From positions 4,685,501 to 4,749,500 of the forward strand of contig CAMRHE010000035.1 of assembly GCA_947044405.1 (NCBI GenBank): DNA of 64,000 nucleotides, in the 5' to 3' direction. Origin of the DNA: Leptodactylus fallax. Its lineage: Eukaryota; Chordata; Amphibia; Anura; Leptodactylidae. Below are positions 10,307 to 19,638 of the stretch, one piece after another (position 1 is the first letter of the stretch; every line of letters begins with the position of its first letter). Made by a program: the position numbers and the translations under genes. Under the pieces are notes generated by a model, which ran no database searches, was not told where the DNA came from, and saw only the letters and a program-made list of their open reading frames with translations.

Positions 10307-11873
10307 CAGTCATGGCCAAAAGTTTTGAGAATGACACAAATATTATATTTTCACCTGATCTGCTGCCCTCTGGTTTTTATGTGTGTTTGTCAGATGTTTT
10401 TATCACATACAGAAATATAATTGCATTCATATTATGAGTAACAGAAGCTTATATTGACAGGTAGAATGAGTTAATGCAGCAAGTCAATATTTGCAGTGTT
10501 GACCCTTCTTCTTCAGGACCTCTGCAATTCTCCCTGGCATGCTCTCAATCAACTTCTGGACCAAATCCTGATTGATAGCAGTCCATTCTTGCAGAATCAA
10601 TTCTTTAATTTTGTCTGAATTTGTTGGTTTTTGTTTGTCCACCCGTCTCTTGATGATTGACCACAAGTTCTCAATGGGATTAAGATCTGGGGAGTTTCCA
10701 GGCCATGGACCCAAAATCTCTATGTTTTGTTCCCTGAGCCATTTAGTTATCACCTTTGCTTTATGGCAAGGTGCTCCATCATGCTGGAAAAGGCATTGTT
10801 GAGCGCCAAACTGCTCTTGGACGGTTGGGAGAAGTTGCTCTTGGAGGACATTCTGGTACCATTCTTTATTCATGGCTGTGTTTTTAGGCAAGACTGTGAG
10901 AGAGCCGATTCCCTTGGCTGAGAAGCAACCCCACACATGAATGGTTTCAGGATGCTTTACAGTTGGCATGAGACAAGACTGGTGGTAGCGCTCACCTCTT
11001 CTTCTCCGAATAAGCTGTTTTCCAGATGTTCCAAACAATCGAAAAGGGGATTCATCAGAGAAAATGACTTTACCCCAGTCCTCAGCAGTCCACTCCCTGT
11101 ACCTTTTGCAGAATATCAGTCTGTCCCTGATGTTTTTTTCTGGAGAGAAGTGGCTTCTTTGCTGCCCTCCTTGAGACCAGGCCTTGCTCCAAGAGTCTGC
11201 ACCTCACAGTGTGTGCAGATGCACTCACACCTGCCTGCTGCCATTCCTCAGCAAGCTCTGCACTGCTGGTAGCCCGATCCCGCAGCTGAAACACTTTTAA
11301 GAGACAGTCCTGCCGCTTGCTGGTCTTTCTTGGGTGCCCTGGAGCCTTTTTGGCACCAATGGAACCTCTCTCCTTGAAGTTCTTGATGATGCGATAGATT
11401 GTTGACTGAGGTGCAATCTTTCTAGCTGCAATACTCTTCCCAGTTAGGCCATTTTTGTGCAGTGCAATGATGACTGCACGTGTTTCTTTAGAGATAACCA
11501 TGGTTAACAGAAGAGAAACAATGATGGCAAGCACCAGCCTCCTTTTAAAGTGTCCAGTGGTGTCATTCTTACTTAATCATGACAGATTGATCTCCAGCCC
11601 TGTCCTCATCAACACCCACACCTGTGTTAATGGAGCAATCACTGAAACGATGTTAGGTGGTCCTTTTAAGGCAGGGCTGCAATGATGTTGAAATGTGTTT
11701 TGGGGGATAAAGTTCATTTTCTAGGCAAATATTGACTTTGCAAGTAATTGCTGTTAAGCTGATCACTCTTTATAACATTCTGGAGTATATGCAAATTGCC
11801 ATTAGAAAACTGAAGCAGTAGACTTTGTAAAAATTAATATTTGTATCATTCTCAAAACTTTTGGCCATGACTG
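10307..11873 (-). mobile_element. Tc1-A: nearly intact Tc1-like transposon
   Basis: 1567 bp bounded by TA at 10305-10306 and 11874-11875. Terminal inverted repeats start CAGTCATGGCCAAAAGTTTT and run for at least 37 bp with one mismatch. The transposase lies on the minus strand. The near identity of the two ends and the mostly open gene point to a recent insertion. It sits inside an unassigned AT-rich repeat. Confidence 0.95.
10484..11501 (-). pseudogene. Tc1-A transposase, one frameshift
   Basis: Cuts and pastes the element at TA dinucleotides; acts in the nucleus on its own terminal repeats. The start chosen is MVISKETRAVIIALHKNGLT at 11501. The N-terminal half is a paired-type helix-turn-helix region (IAARKIAPQSTIYRIIKNF), followed by GHPRK. 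The first catalytic block SDESPFRLFG is in the second frame near 11040, the second is FQHDGAPCHKA (about 10780-10810), and the third is [11 protein letters not shown] (about 10655-10690). The spacing fits DD34E. A single frame change occurs at the run of seven T at 11131-11137 (plus strand), which splits the gene into an N-terminal part (11082-11501) and a C-terminal part (10484-11038). Apart from this indel all catalytic residues are present. Total length is about 339 codons, usual for the family. Confidence 0.9.
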
Positions 11874-11875
11874 TA

Positions 11876-13039
11876 CAGAGTGTGTATTGTATAGAAACAT
11901 ATAGTCAAATACCATCTGTAGCTTAAGTAAGTATAATGTAGAAAGATAACAGTACAGCATCTATATAGTAACAGGTATATGCACATGTATAATCACCATC
12001 TTAGACGGACAGTTTTGATAATTCTATATAGTAAAGAGTTATACCTAAATTGCTGCAAAAAAATAAATGCATAACATATGAAGACAGATGCACATCGGGC
12101 AAACCCAGACACCATCACCCATATTCAGACAGTCATACCACCCAAATACATTAATAAGTATTATTTACCATATCTCTGTTTTATAGTGGCATTATCTTTT
12201 AATCGACCTTTAATTTGGATGTTAGAAGGCATACAAGTGTAAGTGATTTTCCAGATTTACAAGAAAATTTCCCAAACTAATTTTTTAAGGACCACTTGAG
12301 CTATGAATGGGATTATATATTATAAAATTTAATGAAATTAGGGGAGTCAACTCCTAACAAACAGGACGTATTAAAACATATAATTCTTTATTGATAAATC
12401 TTAAAAGAACCCCCAATTTTAAACCTTAATAACAAAAACAACCATACAGGGATAGTGATATATCCAAGATGGTCGGAAAGAAGGCTCACAAATGCGGATA
12501 CTGAAAAATCCACTTTTTATAGCAGCCACAGCATCATCAAGTTTAGTCCAAAGATAGGGGTTTGTGGTAATACCTCAGGTAAAGTATAACACTCTGAGGA
12601 GTAATTGACAACCACTTTTACCCTCATACACTAGAGACCACACTAGATAGCATTAGTGGAGCAACCCATCTGTGCTATTGGGTTAAAGAAGCTGCTACCC
12701 TGCTCAAACTATCTTTCTACAAAGTCCTGACCATAGGTATGATCAATAGGGCAACACTTAGCTTCAAGCCCTACTTTTTAATAGCAGAGGTGCTATCAAT
12801 CCACCCTAACCATTGTTTCCAGCATTTATAGCAATCTCTATGAGTGGTTCCGATTGCTCGCACATTACTCCTATAATGAACACCTGATGCGTTTCAAAAA
12901 GACATGCTAAAACAGTAGTGGGGACATATTCTTGTGGGTCGTGTTGAGCATGTTGTTCCATAAAAACTGGCAAACCTTTTCAGAGCAACGCAACAGGGAA
13001 ATAGTATAAGAATAAAAATTTTATCAACTCTAAAACACA
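11876..13039. other. No gene recognised; unassigned repeat-like sequence
   Basis: AT-rich. It probably continues the sequence left of Tc1-A (10076-10304). TTCTTTATTGATAAATCTTA near 12384 and CCTGATGCGTTTCAAAAAG near 12882 look like parts of an old interspersed repeat, but I cannot name it. Confidence 0.4.
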
Positions 13040-13520
13040 GGGGGTTATTTTGTTAACATTGGGATGTGCAAATGAAAAATTACTAAAATGTCACTTTATC
13101 CCCAAAGTTTTCATTTTCACAAGGGGTTAAAGGAGCACCCCACAGTTTGTTAAACAATTGCTCTGCAACACTCCAATATCCCATATGTATTTTTTTTTTT
13201 TCAATTTTTAGGTTTTTTTGTTTTTGTTTTATATAATTCATTTTATGTAGGAAAGGGGCATTTTGGGGCTTTATTCATTTATTATTTTTTTTTTAATACA
13301 CTTTACTTATTTTTTTTTACATTTATTTGATGTTTTATTAGGGGACCTGAACCAGCGATCTCTGATCGCTTGTTCAGTACTATACACTAAAATGTACATG
13401 TATACACGTGTATTGCAGTGTATAGAGGAAGCCTATGCAGGATCAACCAGGTATGGAGGCTCCTGGCAGCTCGGGGTCACTGGCCAAGGCCAGGACTGCA
13501 GAAAATAGATATCGGCACCC
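13040..13520. repeat. Fragment of a long AT-rich interspersed repeat
   Basis: Contains TTCATTTTCACAAGGGGTTA at about 13119-13138, T-rich runs, and a GATCTCTGATCGC plus GTGTATTGCAGTGTATAG stretch. The latter resembles the reverse-strand element at 32305-32370 (GTCTGATCGCTCAC, GTATTGCAGTGTATAG). Probably related to the TTAA-type repeats of this window. Boundaries uncertain. Confidence 0.4.
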
Positions 13521-13627
13521 CTCACATATTGTTGTGAAGGTCAGAGTTTAATAGATCTCTGTTCTTTTTCTTTATGTACTTACTGAAGTTTTTTTTTTTT
13601 TATTTATGCAGTAGAAGTATAATATAT

Positions 13628-14519
13628 TGTGGGAGGATAGGCTCAGTGGTAGCAGCAGCGGCCCCAGACAGTCAGAGACAGACACAAAAATTCAGGTTCA
13701 AACAGGTTTTTACCCTGTATGTTTATTTTGAAAAAAACTGGCAGAAAATAAACAAGCCTTAACTTCAGGCAAAAACAGTAAGGGCAGGTTCACATCTGCA
13801 TTTGGTTTCCATATAGGGGGAGTTCGCTTGGGGACCCCCTGAATGGAACGTATACACAGAGAGAAGCGGTTTACATAAGGAAACCTGCAGACCCCATAGA
13901 CTATAATGGGGTCCGTGTGGTTTCCGCTCAAAAGATGCGGAGAGAAAAGTGCTACAAGCAGCACTTTCCTCTCCGCATGTTTCGGCACGAAACATCCGGA
14001 AACCGAGCGGAAACTACACAGACCCCATTATAGTCTATGGAGTCTGCAGGTTTCCTTATGTAAACCGCTTTTCTCTGCATAGGTCCCCAAGCGGACTCCC
14101 CTATAGGGAAACCGAACGCAGATGTGAATCGGCCTTAACAAAAACTCCTGCTCGTCTGAGCTACTAACTAAACAGGTAATCTCCTAACTGTATGTGTGGC
14201 TTGCTTCAGCCACACGGTCAATATGCAGGGCAAAACACAGTGCAGCAGTTCACACCGGAGTCTCACTAGTCTTCACAAGTTTTGGACAGAACCCAGCCCC
14301 TCCTCTATCCCCAGGAACTGCCCAGGATTGAGGTCTTGAAAACCTTTTATAGGCCTTTAATGAGGCCCAGCTGTGCTTGAAGGCTCCTCCCTAGTAGGAC
14401 AAGAAGTGGTTAACAGAAAGGCCTTCTCACAGCTGAGGTTTTGTTACAGATATCTGAGTTGTAATCTCACTTACCATACATAAGTGAGGAATCTGGGGGA
14501 GACATAGTGACCTTCCACA
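13628..14519 (-). mobile_element. Probable solo LTR (minus strand) split by a MITE
   Basis: Ends are TGTGGGAGG (13628) and CCTTCCACA (14519), inverted with one mismatch. On the minus strand GGCCTATAAAAGG at about 14346-14358 gives a TATA box. AATAAA lies at about 13720, in the expected order. A palindromic MITE occupies 13779-14138; without it the LTR is about 530 bp. Flanks (tatat, acttt) do not match, so no target duplication is claimed. Confidence 0.55.
13779..14138. mobile_element. Palindromic MITE with AAGGNCAGNTTCACATCTGC ends
   Basis: Two arms of about 150 bp are complementary. TTCACATCTGCATTTGGTTTCC (from 13789), AGAAGCGGTTTACATAAGG and CCCATAGACTATAATGGGG on the left mirror CCCATTATAGTCTATGGAG, CCTTATGTAAACCGCTTTT and GCAGATGTGAATCGGCC on the right. 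Two mirror-image open frames (13765-13995 minus, 13949-14167 plus) are by-products of the palindrome. Confidence 0.85.
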
Positions 14520-14984
14520 ACTTTACCTGTCACCTTCTCACAATATGTATACATATATACATGTATACAATATATATGTATATATTAAAAAGAACAGGAG
14601 ATGTATCAACATATTAAGTTTTAATATCATAGAATTGTAGCACTAAAAACTTCCCAGGAGAGGAAATGTCTGTTGCAGGCTTCCAGGGTATTCTGCAGGA
14701 AGAATGTTCAGCTCTTGAATCACAATTTGTGCCTGCTGTCTCTATAGTAAATAACCAAACAGTCAATGTTTCTGGGCACAGGAATATAAAAAGGTAAACC
14801 AACAAATTTATTTTGCCACTCACAAGTATGTGATATTATTAACGCTAGATTTACACTAATTACTAGTATTAATAAGTCAAATAATATACTTATCCTACTC
14901 TGCTTTTGTTAATGCGTTTTGTCCACAGGATGACCTTTTGCTGGATGTTTTTCTTTAATCACATAATTTTCTCCCACATAGTTG
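14520..14984. other. No gene; AT dinucleotide-rich patch
   Basis: TATGTATACATATATACATG at 14546-14565 and following bases form a short alternating purine-pyrimidine stretch. The remainder is not recognised. Confidence 0.5.
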
Positions 14985-15325
14985 GCAGTTTAGCAAAACG
15001 CATAAAAAAAACGCAGTGGAAAAAAATACGACGGAAACACTTTGCGTTTTTTTCTGCAACTTTTTCATGGCATTTTCGCAGAATTTTGCTCTGCGGACTT
15101 TCTGCCCCTATTATACCGATACGGAAATGTTTCTGCAGGTATAATTGACATACTGTGATTTTCAAAAGCGCAGATTTTCCGATGCAGATTTGTTTCTGCA
15201 ATGTGTGGATGAGATTAGCCAGAATCCTATCCAATTTGCAGGTACTGTAAAATGCTGCGATTTTTTCCGCTACATTTCCACCATGGCCAAAACGTTGAGT
15301 TTTTGCAACATGGGCCTCAGCCTTA
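14985..15325. mobile_element. MITE copy, AAGGCCCCACGTNGCG family, diverged
   Basis: Carries CTGCGGACTTTCTGCCCCTATTATACC, GCAGGTATAATTGACATACTG, GCAATGTGTGGATGAGATTAGCC and GCAACATGGGCCTCAGCCTTA. These match in order the blocks of the copies at 5868-6722 and 32866-33173 read on the opposite strand. Confidence 0.65.
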
Positions 15326-15515
15326 GGGTAAAGACCCACATTGCAGAAAAGCTGCTTTTTTTCATTGCAGTTTATGTTGCTGTTTTTTTCAATCAAAGCT
15401 AGGAGTGGATTGAGTAGAAGGGAAAAGTATAAGACCTTCTTAGATATTTCCCATTCCTTCTGTAGCCACTGCTAGATTTGGCTCACAAAATGCAGTAAAA
15501 TGCTCAGCCTAAGGC
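15326..15515. mobile_element. Diverged copy of the palindromic MITE at 9432-9652
   Basis: GTGGATTGAGTAGAAGGGAAAAGTATAAG and TTCCCATTCCTTCTGTAGCC occur in the same order and spacing as in 9432-9652. The terminal arms are eroded. Confidence 0.6.
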
Positions 15516-15656
15516 TATCTGCACACAACCACTCGGTCCGTGTATTAGCCAGGACCTTGAAATGCTTCTTACGAAGCCACTCCTTCGTTGCCCTGGTGGT
15601 GTGCTTGGGATCATTGTCATGCTGAAAGACCCAGCCACGTTTCATCTTCAATGCCC

Positions 15657-16094
15657 TGTGACAACTTGGGGAATTAGACTCAAAATGGCGGCAGACTCCT
15701 GGTCCGGACAGCGGTGGTTCGTGGTACTGGGTGCCAGAAAGATAGCGTTCAGATGGTCCAAGTGTAAAATAAAACTGGCTTTATTCAGCTTATGTGCAAC
15801 ATAACAAAACAACAAAAAACCTATGCCACAGTTAGGGCACTAACTAACTCCTCAAGCCCCTAACTAGCCTCTGGGGCAACAAGAGCCTGACTTAGTCTCC
15901 GTAAGTCCTCTCTGGACCCCAGCCCTCTGGGACAGACCTTCTCTCTCTGTCCTAGGCTGGTCCACCATTTCCTGCTCCATGCAGGTTTCTCCAGCCTTCT
16001 GGAGATATGCGTCCCCACCCAAAGGTGTGGCTGAGGGCCTTTTCAGGGCTGGCCTGGGTCGCTCCCTAGCGCCCTCTAGGTTCACATACTCACA
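15657..16094 (-). repeat. 3' LTR of the SPRY-bearing element
   Basis: 438 bp, TGTGAGTATGTGAACC at the minus-strand start and GTTGTCACA at its end. An AATAAA signal lies on the minus strand at 15780-15785. Its first 208 bp (16094-15887) are nearly identical to 17123-16916, the remaining part of the 5' LTR. Few differences separate the two, so the insertion is young. Confidence 0.85.
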
Positions 16095-17114
16095 TACCCT
16101 CCCCCTCAGTTCTCTAACCATGGGGTGAGCTACAATGGGACGAGACATCCTATGACGAAGTCCCTCTTCAACCATGTATGCCTGTCCAGTGTCTCTCCAG
16201 AAGTCCCAATCTGGCGGTCTTTTCTTCCAAATACCGCTCCGTTGAGTTCTCCGTTTTCTCCTCACTTTAAATGCTACGCCAAGATCCTGGCCATTCTGTG
16301 CAAAGGCAAGTTTTACTTCATCACCTTCACAATTCGCCATACAGGAAATCACATCATTTTCATCACATTTCTTGTCATAGTCTTCAGCCATCCCATTGCA
16401 TGACTTTGATCCCTTTAGTAAATAGCCGTAAGAATCTTCATCTTCACCTAGCACGAATCCACAGGAGCTCAGAGACCAAATAACACGTACTTCATGCACA
16501 TCAACGTCTTTAGAGTATAACTGTTTCACGGGTACTTTTTCCGTAACCTTCATCTCAAAGCAAACTTTGCCATCACCATCAAGGTTTAGAAGTTTAGGAG
16601 ACATAGGCTGCTTGCTCTCCTCTTTGTTTGAGATACACAAGCTCTGTACTGCAATATCTTCTCCTTCTGCACGAGGGCCACACCGTACACCCTCACATAA
16701 TAGATCACGCTGAACTACATTTTCTGGTATGTCTTTAACAACAGTCACATCATTGGTGACATGTAACCATCTCTTACTTCTGCATGCAAATGACGGCTGC
16801 TCAGTCTCTGCATTAGAACCTCTATCACGGTTACTTCCATTAGTTAGGGACCTAGCAACATTGTATCTCAGCCTCTTCTTGTTGCTATTAGCATCAGGCG
16901 GTAAAACAACTTCTTCTGACTTAGTCTCCGTAAGTCCTCTCTGGACCCCAGCCCTCTGGGACAGACCTTCTCTCTCTGTCCTAGGCTGGTCCACCATTTC
17001 CTGCTCCATGCAGGTTTCTCCAGCCTTCTGGAGATACGCGCCCCCACCCAAAGGTGTGGCTGAGGGCCTTTTCAGGGCTGGCCTGGGTCGCTCCCTAGCA
17101 CCCTCTAGGTTCAC
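15864..17114 (-). CDS. 416-codon ORF with an hnRNP U-type SPRY segment, starting and ending in LTR sequence
   Basis: One uninterrupted frame. Residues 1-66 are read from the partial 5' LTR. Residues 67-181 are not recognised. Residues 182-284 match the SPRY domain of the nuclear RNA/chromatin protein hn[63 protein letters not shown] and [11 protein letters not shown] are all in family order. Residues 285-343 ([21 protein letters not shown]) run into the polypurine tract, and residues 344-411 repeat the LTR-coded peptide in the same frame. The repeats lie 1029 bp (343 codons) apart. The SPRY stops before its last strands, so the fold is probably incomplete. No signal peptide or membrane segment is seen. 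The frame has no stop or frameshift although every neighbouring transposon gene is broken. The function of such a protein is unknown. Confidence 0.7.
   Translation of the reverse strand: MNLEGARERPRPALKRPSATPLGGGAYLQKAGETCMEQEMVDQPRTEREGLSQRAGVQRGLTETKSEEVVLPPDANSNKKRLRYNVARSLTNGSNRDRGSNAETEQPSFACRSKRWLHVTNDVTVVKDIPENVVQRDLLCEGVRCGPRAEGEDIAVQSLCISNKEESKQPMSPKLLNLDGDGKVCFEMKVTEKVPVKQLYSKDVDVHEVRVIWSLSSCGFVLGEDEDSYGYLLKGSKSCNGMAEDYDKKCDENDVISCMANCEGDEVKLAFAQNGQDLGVAFKVRRKRRTQRSGIWKKRPPDWDFWRDTGQAYMVEEGLRHRMSRPIVAHPMVRELRGRVCEYVNLEGARERPRPALKRPSATPLGGDAYLQKAGETCMEQEMVDQPRTEREGLSQRAGVQRGLTETKSGSCCPRG
16095..16110 (-). promoter_or_regulatory. Polypurine tract
   Basis: On the minus strand ACTGAGGGGGAGGGTA abuts the 3' LTR start, as needed to prime plus-strand DNA synthesis in LTR retroelements. 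It fixes the element's orientation. Confidence 0.75.
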
Positions 17115-17123
17115 ATACTCACA
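16916..17123 (-). repeat. Truncated 5' LTR of the SPRY-bearing element
   Basis: 208 bp matching the first 208 bp of the 3' LTR. After CTAAGTCAG (minus strand) it joins internal sequence AAGAAGTTG, where the full LTR would continue GCTCTTGTTG. The rest of the LTR and any primer-binding site are deleted. Confidence 0.8.
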
Positions 17124-17839
17124 GCCCTTGCTGATGGAAGGAGGTTTGCACTCAAAATCTCATGTTACATGGCCCCATTCATTCTTTCATGTACACGGAT
17201 CAGTTGTCCTGGTCCCTTTGCAGAGAAACAGCCCCAAAGCATGATGTTGCCACCCCCATGCTTCACATTAGGTATGGTGTTCTTTGGATGCAACTCAGCA
17301 TTAAGCAGGGGGACACGTAGTGTGTTACTGACGATAGCCTTTGTTACTTTAGTCCCAGCTTTCTGCAGGTCATTCTCTAGGTCCCCCCATGTGGTTCTGG
17401 GATTTTTGTTCACCGTTCTTGTGATCATTTTGACCCCACGGGGTGAGATCTTGCATGGAACTCCTGATCGAGGGAGATTATCAGTGGTCTTGTATGTCTT
17501 CCATTTTCTAATTATTGCTCCCACAGTTGATTTCGTCACACCAAGCTGCTTGCCTATTGCAGATTCAGTCTTCCCAGCCTGGTGCAGGTCTACAATTTTG
17601 TTTCTGGTGTCCTTTCACAGCTCTTTGGTCTTCACCATAGTGGAGTTTGGAGTGTGACTGAGGTTGTGGACAGGTGTCTTTTATACTGATAACAATTTCA
17701 AACAGGTGTCATTACTACAGGTAATGAGTGGAGGACAGAGGAGCCTCTTAAAGAAGAAGTTACAGGTCTGTGAGAGCCAGAAATCTTGCTTGTTTGTAGG
17801 TGACCAAATACTTTTTTTCCCCACTGTATTTCCTATTGA

Positions 17840-18175
17840 GCCTTTTGTAGCCATTCTTGGCTTTAGCAGAAAAAACCGCAGCAAAATCTGCAGCAAAAAA
17901 AAAGCTTCATTTCCGCAACGTGGGGCCTCAGCCTTCCCGTTTTTCCCGCAGCGCTCTTCACAGAAAGTCCATCGAGGTTTCATCTGCAGACTTTCTGCTT
18001 CCATTATACCTATAGTGCTTCCATTGGTATAAGTGTCATGCTGCGATTCCCAAAACTATGACAGTTTTAGAAATCATAGTGTTTCTGCTTTGTGCATTTT
18101 TCTGCAATATGTGGATGGGATTCGCAGTGCCAAACCACGGTGTTTACGTCACGTGGGGCTCCGGCCTTAATGTGG
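17840..18175. mobile_element. Fused halves of two MITE families
   Basis: 17845-17930 (CCATTCTTGGCTTTAGC, CCGCAGCAAAATCTGCAGC, CAACGTGGGGCC) is the right half of the palindromic MITE seen at 9432-9652. It is followed directly by 17935-18175 (CCGCAGCGCTCTTC, GACTTTCTGCTTCCATTATACC, GTGGATGGGATTCG, TTTACGTCACGTGGGGC), a copy of the family at 5868-6722. Confidence 0.65.
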
Positions 18176-18220
18176 ATTCACTCTGAAACTAATCTATGGG
18201 GCACACTCACTTAATTCGTC

Positions 18221-18553
18221 TAAGGCCCCTTGCAGACGACCGTGGTGTGGGTCAGTGTGCTATCCGTGTATTTCACAGATAGCACACTGACCCATTCTTT
18301 TCTATGGGCTCGTACACATGACCGTGAATTTCAGGGTCCAATGTGTTGGTCGACAGTCCGGCCCGCATCAGATAGAAAAGGTTTTATTCCTGTCCTATTT
18401 TACAGCCCATGCTTCCGTGGCTCCTATTCATTTAATGAAAGGAGCCGCAGAAGCACGGCGCGTGTATGGGCGGCACACGGGGACATCCCCATGTCTCCCG
18501 TGTGCTTCCCGTGCTTTTAATTCACGGCAGACGACCGTGTTGCAACCGGCCTA
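18221..18553. mobile_element. MITE with TAAGGCCCCTTGCAGACGACCGTG end
   Basis: Left end TAAGGCCCCTTGCAGACGAC, right end GGCAGACGACCGTGTTGCAACCGGCCTA. The ends share inverted GGCC and CGACCGTG words. Internal palindromic pairs include ATCCGTGTATTTCACAGATAGC and CACACGGGGACATCCCC. No coding content. Confidence 0.65.
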
Positions 18554-18800
18554 ATTTCCATTCAGTGAAGTTCTAATTATGAAAGAGCAGGTGTATCTAA
18601 TAAAGTAGCCATTCAGTATAAATTTCTGTCACAGATTTTGTTTTATCACATAATCCAGAATAAAAACTTATTTTCAAATTCAGTAGTATGTGTAATATAC
18701 AGATGATTATGGGTTTAGACTATATTTATTTTAATTTATTTTGCTTCCATTTGTTTTTGTATTTGAGATATGTGTATATTGCTATCACATCATCCTTGTA

Positions 18801-19179
18801 CAGGTGCATCTCAATAAATTAGAATATTTTTGAAACGTTCATTCATTTCAGTAATTCAGTAATTAAATTCATAATCAGCAGTCTTCCATGATTGTGTGTC
18901 CTACTGAACCACTGGACTGAGGGACCATTTAAAGGCTTAGGAAACCTTGGCAGGTGACACACTGAATTTACAATACTGAACTTTTTTACAATATTCAAAT
19001 TTTCTTAGATTTTGGTTTTTATTACCTGTAATCCATAATCAACATTTACAGAAATAAAACACTTGAAATAGAACAATCTATGTGTTAAGAATCTAGAAAA
19101 TATAGGAGGTCACTTTTTTATTTAATTACTGAAATAAATAAAAGTGACAAAGATATTCTAATTTATTGAGATGCACTAG
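18801..19179. mobile_element. TA-flanked MITE (Tc1/mariner type)
   Basis: Bounded by TA at 18799-18800 and 19180-19181. Inverted ends are CAGGTGCATCTCAATAAATT and, on the other strand, CTAGTGCATCTCAATAAATT, about 30 bp with few mismatches. At 379 bp it is too short for a transposase. Presumably mobilised by a related Tc1/mariner enzyme. Confidence 0.85.
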
Positions 19180-19181
19180 TA

Positions 19182-19638
19182 TTTGGTTCATAAAAGTACA
19201 CTTATTTATTGCTTCAAATAGTGTTGGTGTAAAGCATCAAAAAAGGACCCAGTTCCAGGCAAGCCGAGACTGTGTTTATGTGGTTTGTGGAATATGTGAT
19301 GCATATTTTTCATATTACCAAACTGAAACTGTGTTCTTCAAATGTTTATGCTTATATTTTATGCTACTTCACATATTTTCAGGCTCATATCAGAGCAGTG
19401 TATATCTACACTATTGAACAACTTTGCATAATATAAAAGGTAAGGGAGCAGGGCAAGTTTTATACAAAGTGTGGCCCTGGGCAAAATTAAAAGTGGGGTC
19501 CCAAAATGCTAAAATATTATAGCTAGAGATGAGCGAATCGAAGCTGACAAAGTGGAATTCGATCCGGATTTTAGGAAATCTTCGATTCTCATCAAATCAG
19601 GATTTCCTCATGCTTCGTGGTTTCGAATTGCATTTTAA
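19182..19638. repeat. Fragments of interspersed repeats
   Basis: 19449-19500 (GGGCAAGTTTTATACAAAGTG, GGCCCTGGGCAAAATTAAA) resembles the left end of the composite at 2494. 19525-19630 (GAGATGAGCGAATCGAAGC, GAATTCGATCCGGATTTTAGG) is the start of another repeat that the TTAA element at 19639 interrupts. 19182-19440 shows nothing recognisable. Confidence 0.5.

Larger units (their letters stand above)
15657..17123 (-). mobile_element. Short LTR retroelement carrying an hnRNP U SPRY segment
   Basis: 1467-bp insertion in Tc1-C flanked by 4-bp GCCC (15653-15656 and 17124-17127). The uninterrupted Tc1-D copy reads through this site (AATGCCCTTGCTG), which proves the insertion. On the minus strand the order is: partial 5' LTR (17123-16916), internal part (16915-16095), polypurine tract, then a complete 438-bp 3' LTR (16094-15657) starting TGTGAG and ending GTCACA. 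The 5' LTR lacks its last about 230 bp. Primer-binding site, gag, protease, RT and integrase are absent. The internal part encodes a segment of hnRNP U. It is best described as a non-autonomous, internally deleted LTR element with captured host sequence. Confidence 0.8.
15549..17828 (-). pseudogene. Tc1-C: broken Tc1-like element split by an LTR element
   Basis: Same family as Tc1-D and Tc1-E. The transposase start lies at 17638 (minus strand) and is followed by [16 protein letters not shown] codons and [12 protein letters not shown]. The gene runs to [18 protein letters not shown] (about 17245-17310) and on to HERMNGAM. It resumes at 15549-15656 with the [20 protein letters not shown] block after the LTR insertion (15657-17123). 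Relative to Tc1-D it lacks the codons for the first catalytic Asp block, the C-terminal Glu block and the left terminal repeat. The right terminal repeat is reduced to CCCCACTG before TA at 17827-17828. Not functional. Confidence 0.85.

Noticed and set aside
9719..13140. TTAA at 9719-9722 and 13137-13140 as flanks of one large TTAA transposon
   Set aside because: Only about 7 bp of the ends match (CCCCTTG), and sequence after 13140 looks like a continuation of the same repeat, so the right border is not supported.
13765..14167. Two open frames with similar peptides on opposite strands
   Set aside because: They are the two arms of the palindromic MITE, not a gene pair.
15864..17114. An intact host gene or HNRNPU exon
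   Set aside because: Only about 100 SPRY residues are present, without introns, SAP or ATPase-like regions, and they are enclosed by LTR sequence and a target duplication.
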